64,000 bases of DNA from Moringa oleifera (Eukaryota > Streptophyta > Magnoliopsida > Brassicales > Moringaceae). The notes below the pieces were generated by a model. It was not told the origin of the DNA. It saw only the letters and a program-made list of their open reading frames with translations, and ran no database searches. Below are positions 34,431 to 43,654 of the stretch, one piece after another. The translations under genes and the position numbers were made by a program. Numbering within the stretch: the stretch's first letter is position 1; every line of letters begins with the position of its first letter. The stretch lies in the NCBI GenBank assembly GCA_021397835.1, contig JAJFZO010000094.1, forward strand, positions 601,001 through 665,000, in the 5' to 3' direction.

Positions 34431-34728
34431 TGACAAGCAACAGGTGAAACTCATTCAACTAAAGGTACCAAGTCCCATGTGTTTCTACTGAGAAGAGTTG
34501 ACATTTCCTCATCATGGCCTATTTCCAATTATAATCTTGAACTGTCTCTGGATAATTCTTAGGAATAGACATGGTTGACAAAGATAAAGCTAAGTAACGA
34601 AAAACAGGACCAAGTTGATTAAAGAAAACAACATTACCAATAGAATGTTAAGTACAAGAGCGTTTACCTTTTCGGAGAGCTATTGGCAAATCATCAAGAT
34701 CATCAGCAGAAGGCAGTGAAGGAGATGG

Positions 34729-35560
34729 CTATGAGGCAGGAGGAGTTTGCAACTTATTCCTTCTAGTATAAACTTGGATAGGTTTTGAAGAAGGTAGAGT
34801 CATGGGAGATGGTGTTACTATTGTAGGAAGGGGAACTAACTCTTTGACTTTAGAGTTTTTAAAAAACGATTCTGACTCAAAAAATATGACATCAGCGAAA
34901 ACAAAAATTCTTTTTGACACTGGATCATAACATTTATAACCTTTTTGATTTCGAGGATATCCTAAGAAAACACAACGGACGGCCCTAGGAGATAATTTAG
35001 CCATACCAGTTTCAAACAAATGAACGAAGCAAACACACCCAAAAATTCGCGGAGTTAGAGAAAAGAGTGGACAATCTGGAAAAAGACATTTAAAAGGAAT
35101 GTCACCTCTAAGAGTTGAAGATGGCATCCAATTAATGAGAAATCCAGCAGTGAGTACGGCATCACTCTAAAAGTATTTGGGTACATTCATTTGAATCATG
35201 ATAGTACGAGCAACATCAAGAAGATGTCAGTTTTTACGTTCTGCCATACCATTTTGTTATGGAGTATGAGCACATGATGATTGGTGAATAATGCCATTTG
35301 CAAAACAAAAAAGAGAGAAGTCAATTTTCATATATTCTAAGGCATTATCAAATCATAAAATACAAATACTGGTAGACAATTGAGTCTTTATTTCATTATA
35401 AAATGTTTGAAATACATCAAAAACATGAGACCTGTCTTTTAGCAAATAAACCCAAGTCATTCGAGAATAATCATCCACAAAAGTGATAAAATACTAATGA
35501 CCTGACAAAGTAGGATAATGACAAGGCCCCCATACATCAGAGTGAACTAAATCAAAAATA
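34729..35560 (-). pseudogene. copia integrase core and C-terminus, broken
   Basis: The minus strand encodes the integrase catalytic core. HSDVWGP (near 35540), a DNALEY segment (about 35340) and NGMAERKN (about 35240) hold the probable DDE acidic residues. The 132-codon open segment 34729-35127 follows, with TPRIFGCVCFVH and RCVFLGYPRNQKGYKCY. At least five in-frame stops interrupt the core. By comparison with the family consensus most fit C-to-T or G-to-A changes, such as CGA to TGA and CAA to TAA. The zinc-binding N-terminus is cut off at the spacer junction. Confidence 0.88.
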
Positions 35561-35568
35561 TGATAACC

Positions 35569-36467
35569 ACCGCTGTCGCAAGCTGGGTAAGCAGCCAATG
35601 CCGTGCCGTCTAGGGTCTACTGAGGCATGCGTCCCATGCCCAGGGTCCATGCGATGTGGCTCCCCTAACTTGCTCACTAGGCACAATGTCGAGGGGTTGG
35701 GTCGCGATGGGCGCCTGTGGCCCAACTGGCACGCTTACTGTCCCCGCTCGATGGGCAAGCAGCCCATGCCGCGCTTGCTGGGGCCTGTGAAGGCTTGCCT
35801 CCCATGCCCATTGTCCGTGCGATGCAACTTCCTAGCTACCTTGTTGGGCACTATGTCGAGGGGCTGGCTTGTGATGGCCGCCCGTGGCCTGGCAGGCACA
35901 TCCACCACTACCGCACGCTGGGCAAGTAGCCCATGCCGTGCCTGTTGAGGGTTACCGAGGCATGCTTCCATGCCCGGGGTCCGTGCGACATGGCTCCTCT
36001 GTCTCGCTCACTAGGCACCATTTCGAGGGGCAGGGACGAGGGGGCTGGCCCGCGATGGGCACCCGTGGCCTGACTAGTGCACCTGCCACTGTCTCAACCT
36101 GTGCAAGCACCCCATGTCGTGCTTGATGGGGGTTACCGAGGCATGCCTCACGTGCCCAGGGTCTGTGCAACTCGGCTCCCAAGCTCACTTACGGTGCACT
36201 AAGTCGAGAAGTTGGCTCGTGATGAGCGCCCATGGCCTTCCTAGCGCGTCCACCACTGCCGCACGATGGGCAAGCAGCCCATGCCACATCTGCTAGGCGC
36301 TACCGAGGCATGCCCCTTGCCCATGGTCCGTGCGATGTAGCTCCCCTAGTTCGCTCGTTGGACACTATGTCGACAGGCAAGGGGGAAGGGGCTGGCTTGC
36401 GATGGGTGCCCGTGGCCAGGTCAAGGGTCAGTGCAACACGGCTCCCCTGGCTCGCTCGTTGAGCACT
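35569..36467. repeat. rDNA spacer (IGS) array 4, scrap between copia and gypsy
   Basis: About five spacer units trapped between two retroelement remnants. The left edge joins copia integrase sequence at a CCACCGCTGTCGCAAGC segment. The right edge (GAGCACT) joins the gypsy 3' LTR fragment. Neither edge is a normal unit boundary, so both arose by deletion or recombination. Confidence 0.92.
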
Positions 36468-36556
36468 GCTAGCGTGGTCCTCCATACTTATAGGTCCGGG
36501 CATGGAGTAAGACTCACCATGCCTATACCTTGGTACTCAGATTCAAGGGTCTGACA
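36468..36556 (-). repeat. gypsy 3' LTR, first 89 bp only
   Basis: The minus strand starts TGTCAGACCCTTGAATCTGA at 36556 and matches the start of the 5' LTR at 41808. It stops at 36468 where spacer repeat begins. A purine-rich GGTGGGGTGG segment lies just upstream and may be the polypurine tract. Confidence 0.9.
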
Positions 36557-37640
36557 AACCACCCCACCAGAAGAGCCTAACGCCCTTGTTGGCTTAGTGT
36601 TGTGATACACCCTGATCTGGGCCTCAAATGGTCCATCATACCTTGGGATAAGACCTCGATAAACTCCCTTCTTCATGATTTTCTTCCAAATTTGGGGTGT
36701 CAGCTTCAGTAGCACCTTGTCCCCAACTTGGAACTCAGTATAACGTCTCTTTTTGTCAGCATATTTCTTCATACGCCTCTGTGCCTTAAAAAGGCTATCC
36801 CTCGCTTCATCAATCAACTCTTGCTTCTCCCGAGCATAGCGGTAGGTTGCTGGACAGTTTCCTTGGCTCCTCTGGTTGGCTTTCTCGTGGGGCATCGTTG
36901 GTTGTTGCTCGAAAGCTACCTCTGCAGGACTTAGACCAATCAATGATGAGCAATGGATGTTGTATCAAAACTACGCTACATCCAACAATTCAAGCAAATC
37001 TCTTTGGCTTGCAGTCATGTAGTACCGCAAATACTCCTCCATCAAGCTATTTACCCTCTCCGTTTGACTGTTTGTCGGTGGATAGTTTGCTATGGAGAAT
37101 TTGAGTTTTGTTCCCATCATGTTTAGCAACACTGTCCAGAATCTTCTCGTGAATATATCTACCATCTCTGTCACTCACAATGTCTTTCGGCACTCAAACA
37201 ACTTAACAAGATGTTTGAAAAACATCTAAGCGGCCATATCAGCTGGGCATGCTCGAGTAACAGGAACAAAGATAGCATACTTTGAGAACCTATTAACAAT
37301 CACCATTATAGCGGATAGTTCCTTTACTTTTGAGAAGCCCACAATGAAATTCATCGACACCGACTCCCATGGGTGTTCTGGAATGGGCAAGGGTTGGAGC
37401 AAACCCGCCTCCTTCCTTCTATCCGTTTTGTCCTGTTGGCACACTAAGCATGTGCGAGCATAGGCCTCCACATCTTCCATCAATCTTGGGCCAATAATAG
37501 GCTCTTGTTAGTAGTGCGAGCATCCTCTCGATGCTCGGGTGACTTGCCCATAGCGAGTCATGGGTTTCCCTCAGTAATTGTTTCCGAAGTCCTCCAGTCT
37601 TAGGCACAAACAGTCTGTCTCCTTGAGCATATAGCAAGTC
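36557..37640 (-). pseudogene. gypsy integrase, broken, chromodomain absent
   Basis: Four open segments carry integrase. 37419-37637 has the zinc-binding N-terminus (LLRETHDSLWASHPSIERML), frameshifted into 37226-37483 with ARTCLVCQQDKTDRR and the first catalytic Asp region, altered to SMNFIVGFSK. 36971-37174 has the third acidic region with NSQTERVNSLMEEYLRYY. 36488-36943 has the C-terminal domain with FQVGDKVLLKL and RYDGPFEAQIRV. After that the frame runs straight into a short RALGSSGGVVC tail and the LTR. The expected rest of the C-terminal domain and the chromodomain are missing, probably by an internal deletion. Not functional. Confidence 0.88.
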
Positions 37641-37649
37641 ATCCTCAAT

Positions 37650-38200
37650 CCAGTATCTTCATATCAAGCCTTTGCTCACCTCTTCCATGAGTTGGGCATA
37701 CTCGGTATCTTCCCCAGCTACCGATCTTATTTGCTTGAGTAAGTCACTCTGGACACCTGTCAATGCAGCCACATAAATTTGCACTTCTATGCGGCTTAGT
37801 GCATCAGCAATAATGTTTTGTTTGCCTGGTTTGTGTTGCCACACAAAATCAAACTCCGCCACAAACTCTTGCCATCTTGCTTGTTTCGGAGATAGCTTTT
37901 TCCGTGAGCGAAAATAGGTATTAGCGACATTGTCAGTAATTACCTTAAATTTCATCCCAAGTAAGTAATGCTGCCATGTTCCTAGGCAATGGACAACAGA
38001 CATCATCTCCTTTTCATGAGTTGAATAACATTGCTCTGCATCCTTAAGTTTTCGACTCTCGAATGCCATGAAATGGCCATTCTACACCAACACACCCCTG
38101 ATTGCTTGATCAAAAGCGTCTGTGACTACGTTTAATGGCTCTTCAAAGTTCGATAGGGACAGTACTGGTTCTAAGGCTACTGCTTATTTTAATCCTTCAA
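37650..38200 (-). pseudogene. gypsy RNase H domain
   Basis: The segment 37659-38069 carries AFESRKLKDAEQCYSTHEKEM, the ITDN acidic motif, SPKQARWQEFVAEFDF and KPGKQNIIADALSRIEV, the standard order for Ty3/gypsy RNase H. It joins RT upstream through a stretch interrupted by a stop near 38080. The role in an active element is removal of template RNA. Confidence 0.9.
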
Positions 38201-38299
38201 AAGCCTTGTTGCATTCATGGGTCCACACCCACGGGCTATCTTTCTTTAGCAAGTCCATCAAAGGGTTGCTCTTGCTTGAATATCCTTTGATGGACCATC

Positions 38300-39060
38300 T
38301 GTAATAGTTTGAGAGCCCAAGGAATAATCATAATTCAGCAACTTTTTGCGAGGCTGGCCACTCCATGATGGCCTTCACTTTCCTTTCATCCATCTGTATT
38401 TATCCGTTCCCGACCCAATGTCCCAAGAATGGCACTTCTTGCTTGCAAAACTCGTATTTTTCCTTCTTAATGTACAGCTGATGCTCTCGCAGCCGCATCA
38501 ATACTTGCCGCAAATGGTTTGCATGGTCGTCTAAGGCCTCGCTATAGACCACAATGTCATCCAAGTAGACTACCACAAACTTGTCCAAAAACTCAAACAA
38601 TGCGTCATTCATAAGATTGCAAAAAGTAGTAAGTGCATTGGTTAGCCCAAAGGGCATCACCATGAACTCATAAGAGCCGTACCTTATGACACATGTGGTT
38701 TTTGCTTCGTCCCCCTCAATTATTCTAACTTGCCAGTATCCAACCGCAAGTCTAGCTTTGTAAAGCACTTAGCCCTTGATAACTGATCAAATAAGTCAGC
38801 AACGTTTGGCACTAGATATTTGTTCTTTATCGTTACCTTGTTTAATGCTCAGTAATCAATGCACATTCTCAGCGAGCCATCTTTTTTTTGCTGCAATAGC
38901 ACAGGTGCTCGATAAGAGGCCTTCAAGGTTGAATGAAACCCGCTTCCAACAGCTCATCTAGTTGCTTCCGTAGTTCGGCTAGTTTCGACGGGGGCATCCA
39001 ATATGGTACTTGAGTAAGGGGTCTAGTACCCAGAAGTAACTCGATCATATGATCAAGATT
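38300..39060 (-). pseudogene. gypsy reverse transcriptase domain, broken
   Basis: The 122-codon segment 38400-38768 has [37 protein letters not shown] and the catalytic YLDD (VVYLDDIVVYSE, about 38545-38580). Upstream (38780-38900) SLRMCIDY then [11 protein letters not shown] is readable but split by a TGA where an aromatic or basic codon is expected, fitting a G-to-A or C-to-T change. The MPFGLTNA and YLDD motifs are chromovirus-like. It is not translatable through. Confidence 0.9.
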
Positions 39061-39303
39061 CCTCTTCGAAGGCAATGTCTTGGGGAGCTATGGTGGCACC
39101 ATGTCGCTAAATTCCCTCAACACTTCAACGATCTTATCGGGCACCTTTACAACCTGATTTGGTTTTGCCTCAAATAGTGCTGCCACCATCGTCACTTCAC
39201 CCTTCCGCAGTCCTGACTTAAGTTACTTTGTAGATTGCAACCCAATCGGTTTCTTGTCTGTCGAAAGCTCTCTTACTACTTCAATTCTGATTAGGCTCAG
39301 GGC

Positions 39304-39636
39304 TCACTCATCAGCCATGAGTAGTCCACCTAAGTAGAGCATCAATGATGCCTTGGTTTGTCTGAAGAATTCTAGACCCAAGATAACATCAAAGTCATCT
39401 AACTGAGTTATCATGACATTGGACGTACCTTTCCATTCGCCTACTTCAAGGGTCATAGTGGTAGCTCCGCATACTGCCTTCGCCTTAGCATTCACTGCTT
39501 TGAACTTAACTGAGGCTGGAGAAAGCTTAAGCCTGAGCTTTCCTACTTCTCTTTCCATGATGAAATTGTTGGTAGCTCCCGTATCCAATATTACCACTGC
39601 ATCCTTCCCGTTTACCTTCACCAGGACATAGATCAA
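39304..39636 (-). pseudogene. gypsy aspartic protease domain
   Basis: A 110-codon open segment with the retroviral-type protease signature VVILDTGATNNFI near its start and DFDVILGLEFFRQ near its end, the usual plant gypsy arrangement. It would cleave the gag-pol polyprotein. The open frame itself is intact, but gag and RT on either side are broken. Confidence 0.9.
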
Positions 39637-39639
39637 CCC

Positions 39640-40714
39640 TTTCTACAAGTTCTTGGGTGTGATCGCATTCAGCAACTAGATTGGATTCACCCAAGTTGTG
39701 GCATTCCTTTCCTTTTCCTCGGAGGAATCCTCTGTTGCCATGAGCGCCGCTAACTTCTCCTTGTGAGGACAATCGCGTGCTCTATGTGGCCCGTTGCATA
39801 AGAAACAACCCCCTTGGTCTACGTTCTTTCCTTTCCTTTCAAAGGGGATGAGCCCCCAGGCTTGCTGGACTTAGCATTCTTCTTTTTCTTGCCCTTGCCA
39901 TTGGGTTTGTCATCTCTTTTCCAGCCTTCCCTCATTTCTCACCTTTCTTTTCGGGAGTACCACCCATGTACTTAAAATCCACCAAGCTATCCGCCACGAA
40001 AAATGCTGACTGCAAGTCTTTGACACCTTGCCGCCTCAGTTCTGCTTCAGCCCATGGCTGCAAGCCTGATAGGAAGTTAAACAACCTATCCTCCTCTGAC
40101 ATGTTCTTGATGTCCAGCATCAGTGAACTGAATTCTTTGATAAAGTCACGCACTGAACCTGTGTGCTTCAGGCATTTTAGTTGTTGCCTAGCCATGAACG
40201 AGGTGTTGCATGGCAGGAATAGCTCCTTCAATTCCCTTTTGAGTGCCTCCCATGAATCAATGCTAGGCCTTCCCATGATATTGTCATCCTGCACACAGGT
40301 GCACCACCATAACTTAGCATCACCAGATAAGTGCATGGATGTGATCATTACCTAGTCATTTTTGAGCACTCTAGCAACTTTGAAGTACTGCTCCATATCT
40401 CACAAGAAGTTCTCCAACTCCTTGGCGTTCCTCTCTCCAGAGAACAGCTTTGTTTCTAGCACCTTCAGCTTAGCCATAGTAGAGTCTGCCCCTACTGTAG
40501 GGGTATGAGGAGCTCTTTTTAGCAACCCGATCTTGGTCTTAAGGCTCCTGATGGTTTCCTTGAGGTTTTGGATGTGCTCTTCCATCGAGGATTGTTACTC
40601 GGTGATTGTCTCCATCAACTCAGCTAGCGTGCATGTTGATCCCTCTGTCAGTGTACCAACAATCTCTTCCAACCAAGCGACATGCTCTCGCATTGACTCA
40701 CTCCCTCCTGGCAT
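39640..40714 (-). pseudogene. gypsy gag, broken
   Basis: The reading starts at a likely ATG at 40714. The segment 40400-40585 holds a predicted coiled coil (MEEHIQNLKETIRSLKTKIG). 39932-40348 carries the retrotransposon gag core, with SGDAKLWWCTCVQ and WEALKRELKELFLP. A zinc-knuckle-like CFLCNGPHRARDC (Cys-X2-Cys-X3-His-X4-Cys) lies at about 39766-39815. In-frame stops occur near 40398 (FL-stop-DMEQYF, where the family has Trp, fitting TGG to TGA), near 40352 and near 40598. Gag would form the virus-like particle; this copy cannot. Confidence 0.85.
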
Positions 40715-40775
40715 GGGGCCTTGGCAGCGATAAGATCAACCATGAGTTTGAGAGAAAGTGGTGATCGAAACCACG

Positions 40776-40787
40776 CTTTGATACCAA
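40776..40787 (-). other. gypsy primer-binding site
   Basis: The minus strand reads TGGTATCAAAGC two bases after the 5' LTR end (GTGTGACA). It differs at one base from TGGTATCAGAGC, the site complementary to initiator methionine tRNA used by most plant LTR elements. Confidence 0.88.
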
Positions 40788-40789
40788 AC

Positions 40790-41808
40790 TGTCACACTGT
40801 CGATTGCGGGATTAGCGCAACTCCAGTGTGATGGCGCTAGATGCGTCCACCTAATCAGCCCAACTTTCTAAGCCCGTGCCAAAAGAAGAATAAGAGCCAT
40901 CAATGCAAAATGCAAAGTAAGAAGACGGTATTATGAGAACTCTTTCTCAACCTTTATTGAAAATAAAAGAACTCTTTACAAAAGAAAGGTCTCTCTCTAA
41001 GAGCACCTAAAGCCTCTAGCTACCCACACACTTAAGTTTGTATTACTCGATGTGTTTACAATTGAACCCAAGCCCCTTTTTATACTAGTTGAGGAGTGTC
41101 CTACTCAAACATTCTCTCTTAGTTATCCCACGTTTTTCAGATAGGCCACCCAATCTTGATCATGAATCTTTATCTCATTAAGGCTTACCTTCAAAGTTTG
41201 GATAGCATCCTTCTCTCACAAGAACTCTTCTTGAGTCAAGGATCTCATCTCCTTTGAAGTCTTCTCTAAGCCTTTTTATCTGCTTTCAACCAGTTTGGAT
41301 AATCTTGGGGAGGTGGTTTCCGTTTAGGACTCTTTTCGAGCCTTATCTCCCTTGGCTTTCGGGATAGACATCTTTTTCTTATCCTTCTATTGCCTTAATC
41401 CTCCTCTAGCCAATAGCCATATCCTTTCTTTGTGGAATATCTTCGCTTGCTAGAATTTTCATCCAAGCTAAGCTGGGTTCTCGAATTCTGCCCTGTGTTC
41501 CCATCACTGGACATATTCACACCACCATGTGCTGGTGCTTACTTGAGGCATCTCTGCCGCTTTCCCCTTAAGTGGACTTATGGTTTATTTGTGTGCTTCG
41601 TCCGTTGCTTCATAACGTTCCCAACTCACCATCGAATCTCGACACTATAAGTATGAAACTCGATTTCTCACCAAGTCTCCTGCATTAGTTTTCATATCTA
41701 ACTCATGTGTTTTTGCCTTGCTAGCGTGGTCCTTCACACTTGTAGGTCCGGGCATGGAGCAAGACTCACCATGCCTATGCCTTGGAACTCAGATTCAAGG
41801 GTCTGACA
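40790..41808 (-). repeat. gypsy 5' LTR, complete (1019 bp)
   Basis: The minus strand begins TGTCAGACCCTTGAATCTG at 41808 and ends CAGTGTGACA at 40790, giving TG...CA ends. It is the reference for the LTR fragment in unit B and the solo LTR in unit E. It has one copy of the ATAGCATCC...GAGTCAAGGAT block that is amplified in unit E. Outside it are GTAGG and 18S. Confidence 0.93.
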
Positions 41809-42153
41809 GTAGGCAACTATCCTACCATCGAAGTTGATAAGGTAGAAATTTGAATGATGCGTCACTGACACAATGGCCTTGCGATCCGTCGAGTTATAAT
41901 GAATCATCAGAGCAATGGGCGAAGCCTGCGTTGACCTTTTATCTACTAAATGCGCCCCTTCCAGAAGTCGGGGTTTGTTGCACATATTAGCTCTAGAATT
42001 ACTACATTTATTCGAGCAGTAGGTACCATCAAACAAACTATAATTGATTTAATGAGCCATTCACAGTTTTACAGTCTGAATTAGTTCATACTTACAAATG
42101 CATGGCTTAATCTTTGAAACAAGCATATGAGTACTAGGAGGATCAACCAGGTA
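41809..42153 (-). rRNA. 18S rRNA 5'-end fragment (unit C)
   Basis: 345 bp from the gypsy target duplication GTAGG (41809-41813) to the 18S 5' end (42153), with several transitions, for example GAGTACTAGGAGGATCAACC in place of GACTACTGGCAGGATCAACC. It is the partner of 31672-32777, but about 290 bp between them are lost. Confidence 0.93.
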
Positions 42154-43345
42154 GCATCCTTCGAGACACCGCGCCAACTAGGACCGAAGCATGCCACAAG
42201 GCTCGCTGAGGCCAAAGCTATCACGGTCATCATTCAAAATCAATGGGACGTGGGACAAATGCTTTCGCTTGGATAGGCAGAGGTCGAGGCCACTCCTGTC
42301 GTAACACTTTTCGCACCCAAACGGACGATTGAGCGCCCGTGTGCCAAAGCAGCCACATATCGAAGAAGTCGCACTTGGAGCATGAGGCCTGGCTTAGGTT
42401 TCCACCCATGCCCGCAAAGGACATGGTGCAAAGACAACTGACTCAAATCATCAAATTTCGTTTGTGAAGGCACGCAACACAGGGTCTCAATGTCACCCAC
42501 GAAAAGCCAATGTATGGCTCTAGGTCGAGTGTAAAGGGATGTGCTAACCCACAGTTTGATGGGGGAGCATGGAGCCTTCCAATGTGCATGACTAGATTAC
42601 CACTCACATGCCGCACGTACAAATGGGCAGCAACAGCACCAAACGAGCTGCAAGCCGACAAGTGAAAGGCCCATCAATCATGCAGGTCATCGAGTGTCGC
42701 CGCACCCAAGCCATTAAGCGCGAAATTATTTTGATAGCAAGGGACAATTCTTCGATTGCAAGGGACCATCGATGAGGCCTTAGCAGCAAAGGTGTCACGC
42801 GGTGCCCAGGCTGACAGTGTGGCTCGCTCGATGCTAACGACCGACGATTGTGTCGTCGATCGTGCTGCACAACGAGTTGGCCTCGGCAAGCTTGAGCGTC
42901 AGGATCTAACCCCGCGTTCATCACCTCGAGGGCTTGAGATGAAGCACTTCGCATCCTCAAAATCCCCCCAGCGATTTGGCCCTCGCGTAGCATGCATCAT
43001 TGTTAGCTTTGTCGTCGACACCGTTGAGCTTGTCTAGCCACACCCCAGCTCATTATCCCACGAATTTTCTCGTTTTGTTGCCTATAATTTAGTATATTTC
43101 ATTTCCCATGTTTTCCCCACTCCATTGGCTATTAATCAGGAATCCCACACTCTTCAGCCAATGTTGCCGATTGCTTGTCTGCCGGCAGTGGTGGTCGCCA
43201 CAACCACACACCACCGACTGGATGGGCAAGGCAGCAAAGCCCTGCCCATGCCATGCGCGCTGGGTTCCCCAAGCCTTGCGCTTGTCCACGTAGGATAGGT
43301 AAGGGGGTACACGCATGTCCCGTTGGCACCCAGTGAGCTAGGTGA
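42154..43345 (-). other. 5' ETS (unit C)
   Basis: About 1.2 kb, homologous in order to unit A 8004-9205. It keeps the CCCACTCCATTGGCTA segment and the GC-rich run before the putative promoter. Open frames of 60-130 aa are not conserved. Confidence 0.75.
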
Positions 43346-43362
43346 CCACCTCCCCCCTAAGC
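43326..43362 (-). promoter_or_regulatory. candidate RNA polymerase I initiation region (unit C)
   Basis: The minus strand reads CTTAGGGGGGAGGTGG followed by the inverted-repeat segment, here decayed to CACCCAGTGAGCTAGGTG. The AT-rich sequence upstream in units A and D is deleted here (about 190 bp), so the region just upstream of the putative start is abnormal. Confidence 0.4.
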
Positions 43363-43654
43363 ATCAGGGGCAGACTCCTCATGAATTACATGATTTATTT
43401 GAGTCATTTTGGGACCAATTCCGTGATGAAAAGATCGTCAATTCACACAAATTTCATAACTGGGCATTGTAGCCAATAGGCTAAGGCAGTTGTGCCTCTG
43501 CCTGGCCCAAGGTGCATGCTGACTGCCTTGTCTAGCGCACCTCCAGCCACACCATGGCTGCCCGTAGCATCCATCAGAGCCAGGGGACATGGCTAAGTCT
43601 AGCTTGCCCATAAAATCAACGCCCACAGCACGTCCCGAGCATTGCAGCATGCTC
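43363..43654. other. promoter-upstream spacer, shortened (unit C)
   Basis: Unique spacer homologous to 9410-9689, starting at GGGGCAGACTCCTCATGAAT. The proximal AT-rich part is deleted. Nothing gene-like is seen. Confidence 0.65.

Larger units (their letters stand above)
32778..35568 (-). mobile_element. Ty1/copia LTR retrotransposon remnant (3' half)
   Basis: Read on the minus strand this is the 3' part of a copia element in the order integrase, reverse transcriptase, RNase H, polypurine tract, 3' LTR. The 5' LTR, gag, protease and the integrase N-terminus are gone. The left end lies in 18S. The right end joins spacer repeats at about 35568, so the flanks are not one insertion site and no target duplication can be seen. 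The coding region is broken by stops and frame changes. Base composition is AT-rich, unlike the surrounding rDNA. Confidence 0.93.
36468..41808 (-). mobile_element. Ty3/gypsy LTR retrotransposon, Galadriel-like chromovirus, inserted in 18S (unit C)
   Basis: On the minus strand: 5' LTR (40790-41808), primer-binding site, gag, protease, RT, RNase H, integrase, and the first 89 bp of the 3' LTR. The internal region is about 4.2 kb, short for a chromovirus. The integrase end and chromodomain look deleted. The rest of the 3' LTR is lost at a junction with spacer repeats (36467/36468). The 5' LTR abuts GTAGG (41809-41813), the target duplication seen in unit E and single in unit A. RT and integrase resemble the Galadriel clade; that placement is from residues seen by eye. 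Stops disrupt gag, RT and integrase. Confidence 0.93.

Noticed and set aside
36468..41808. Gypsy element as an active transposon
   Set aside because: Stops and frameshifts break gag, RT and integrase, and most of the 3' LTR is missing.
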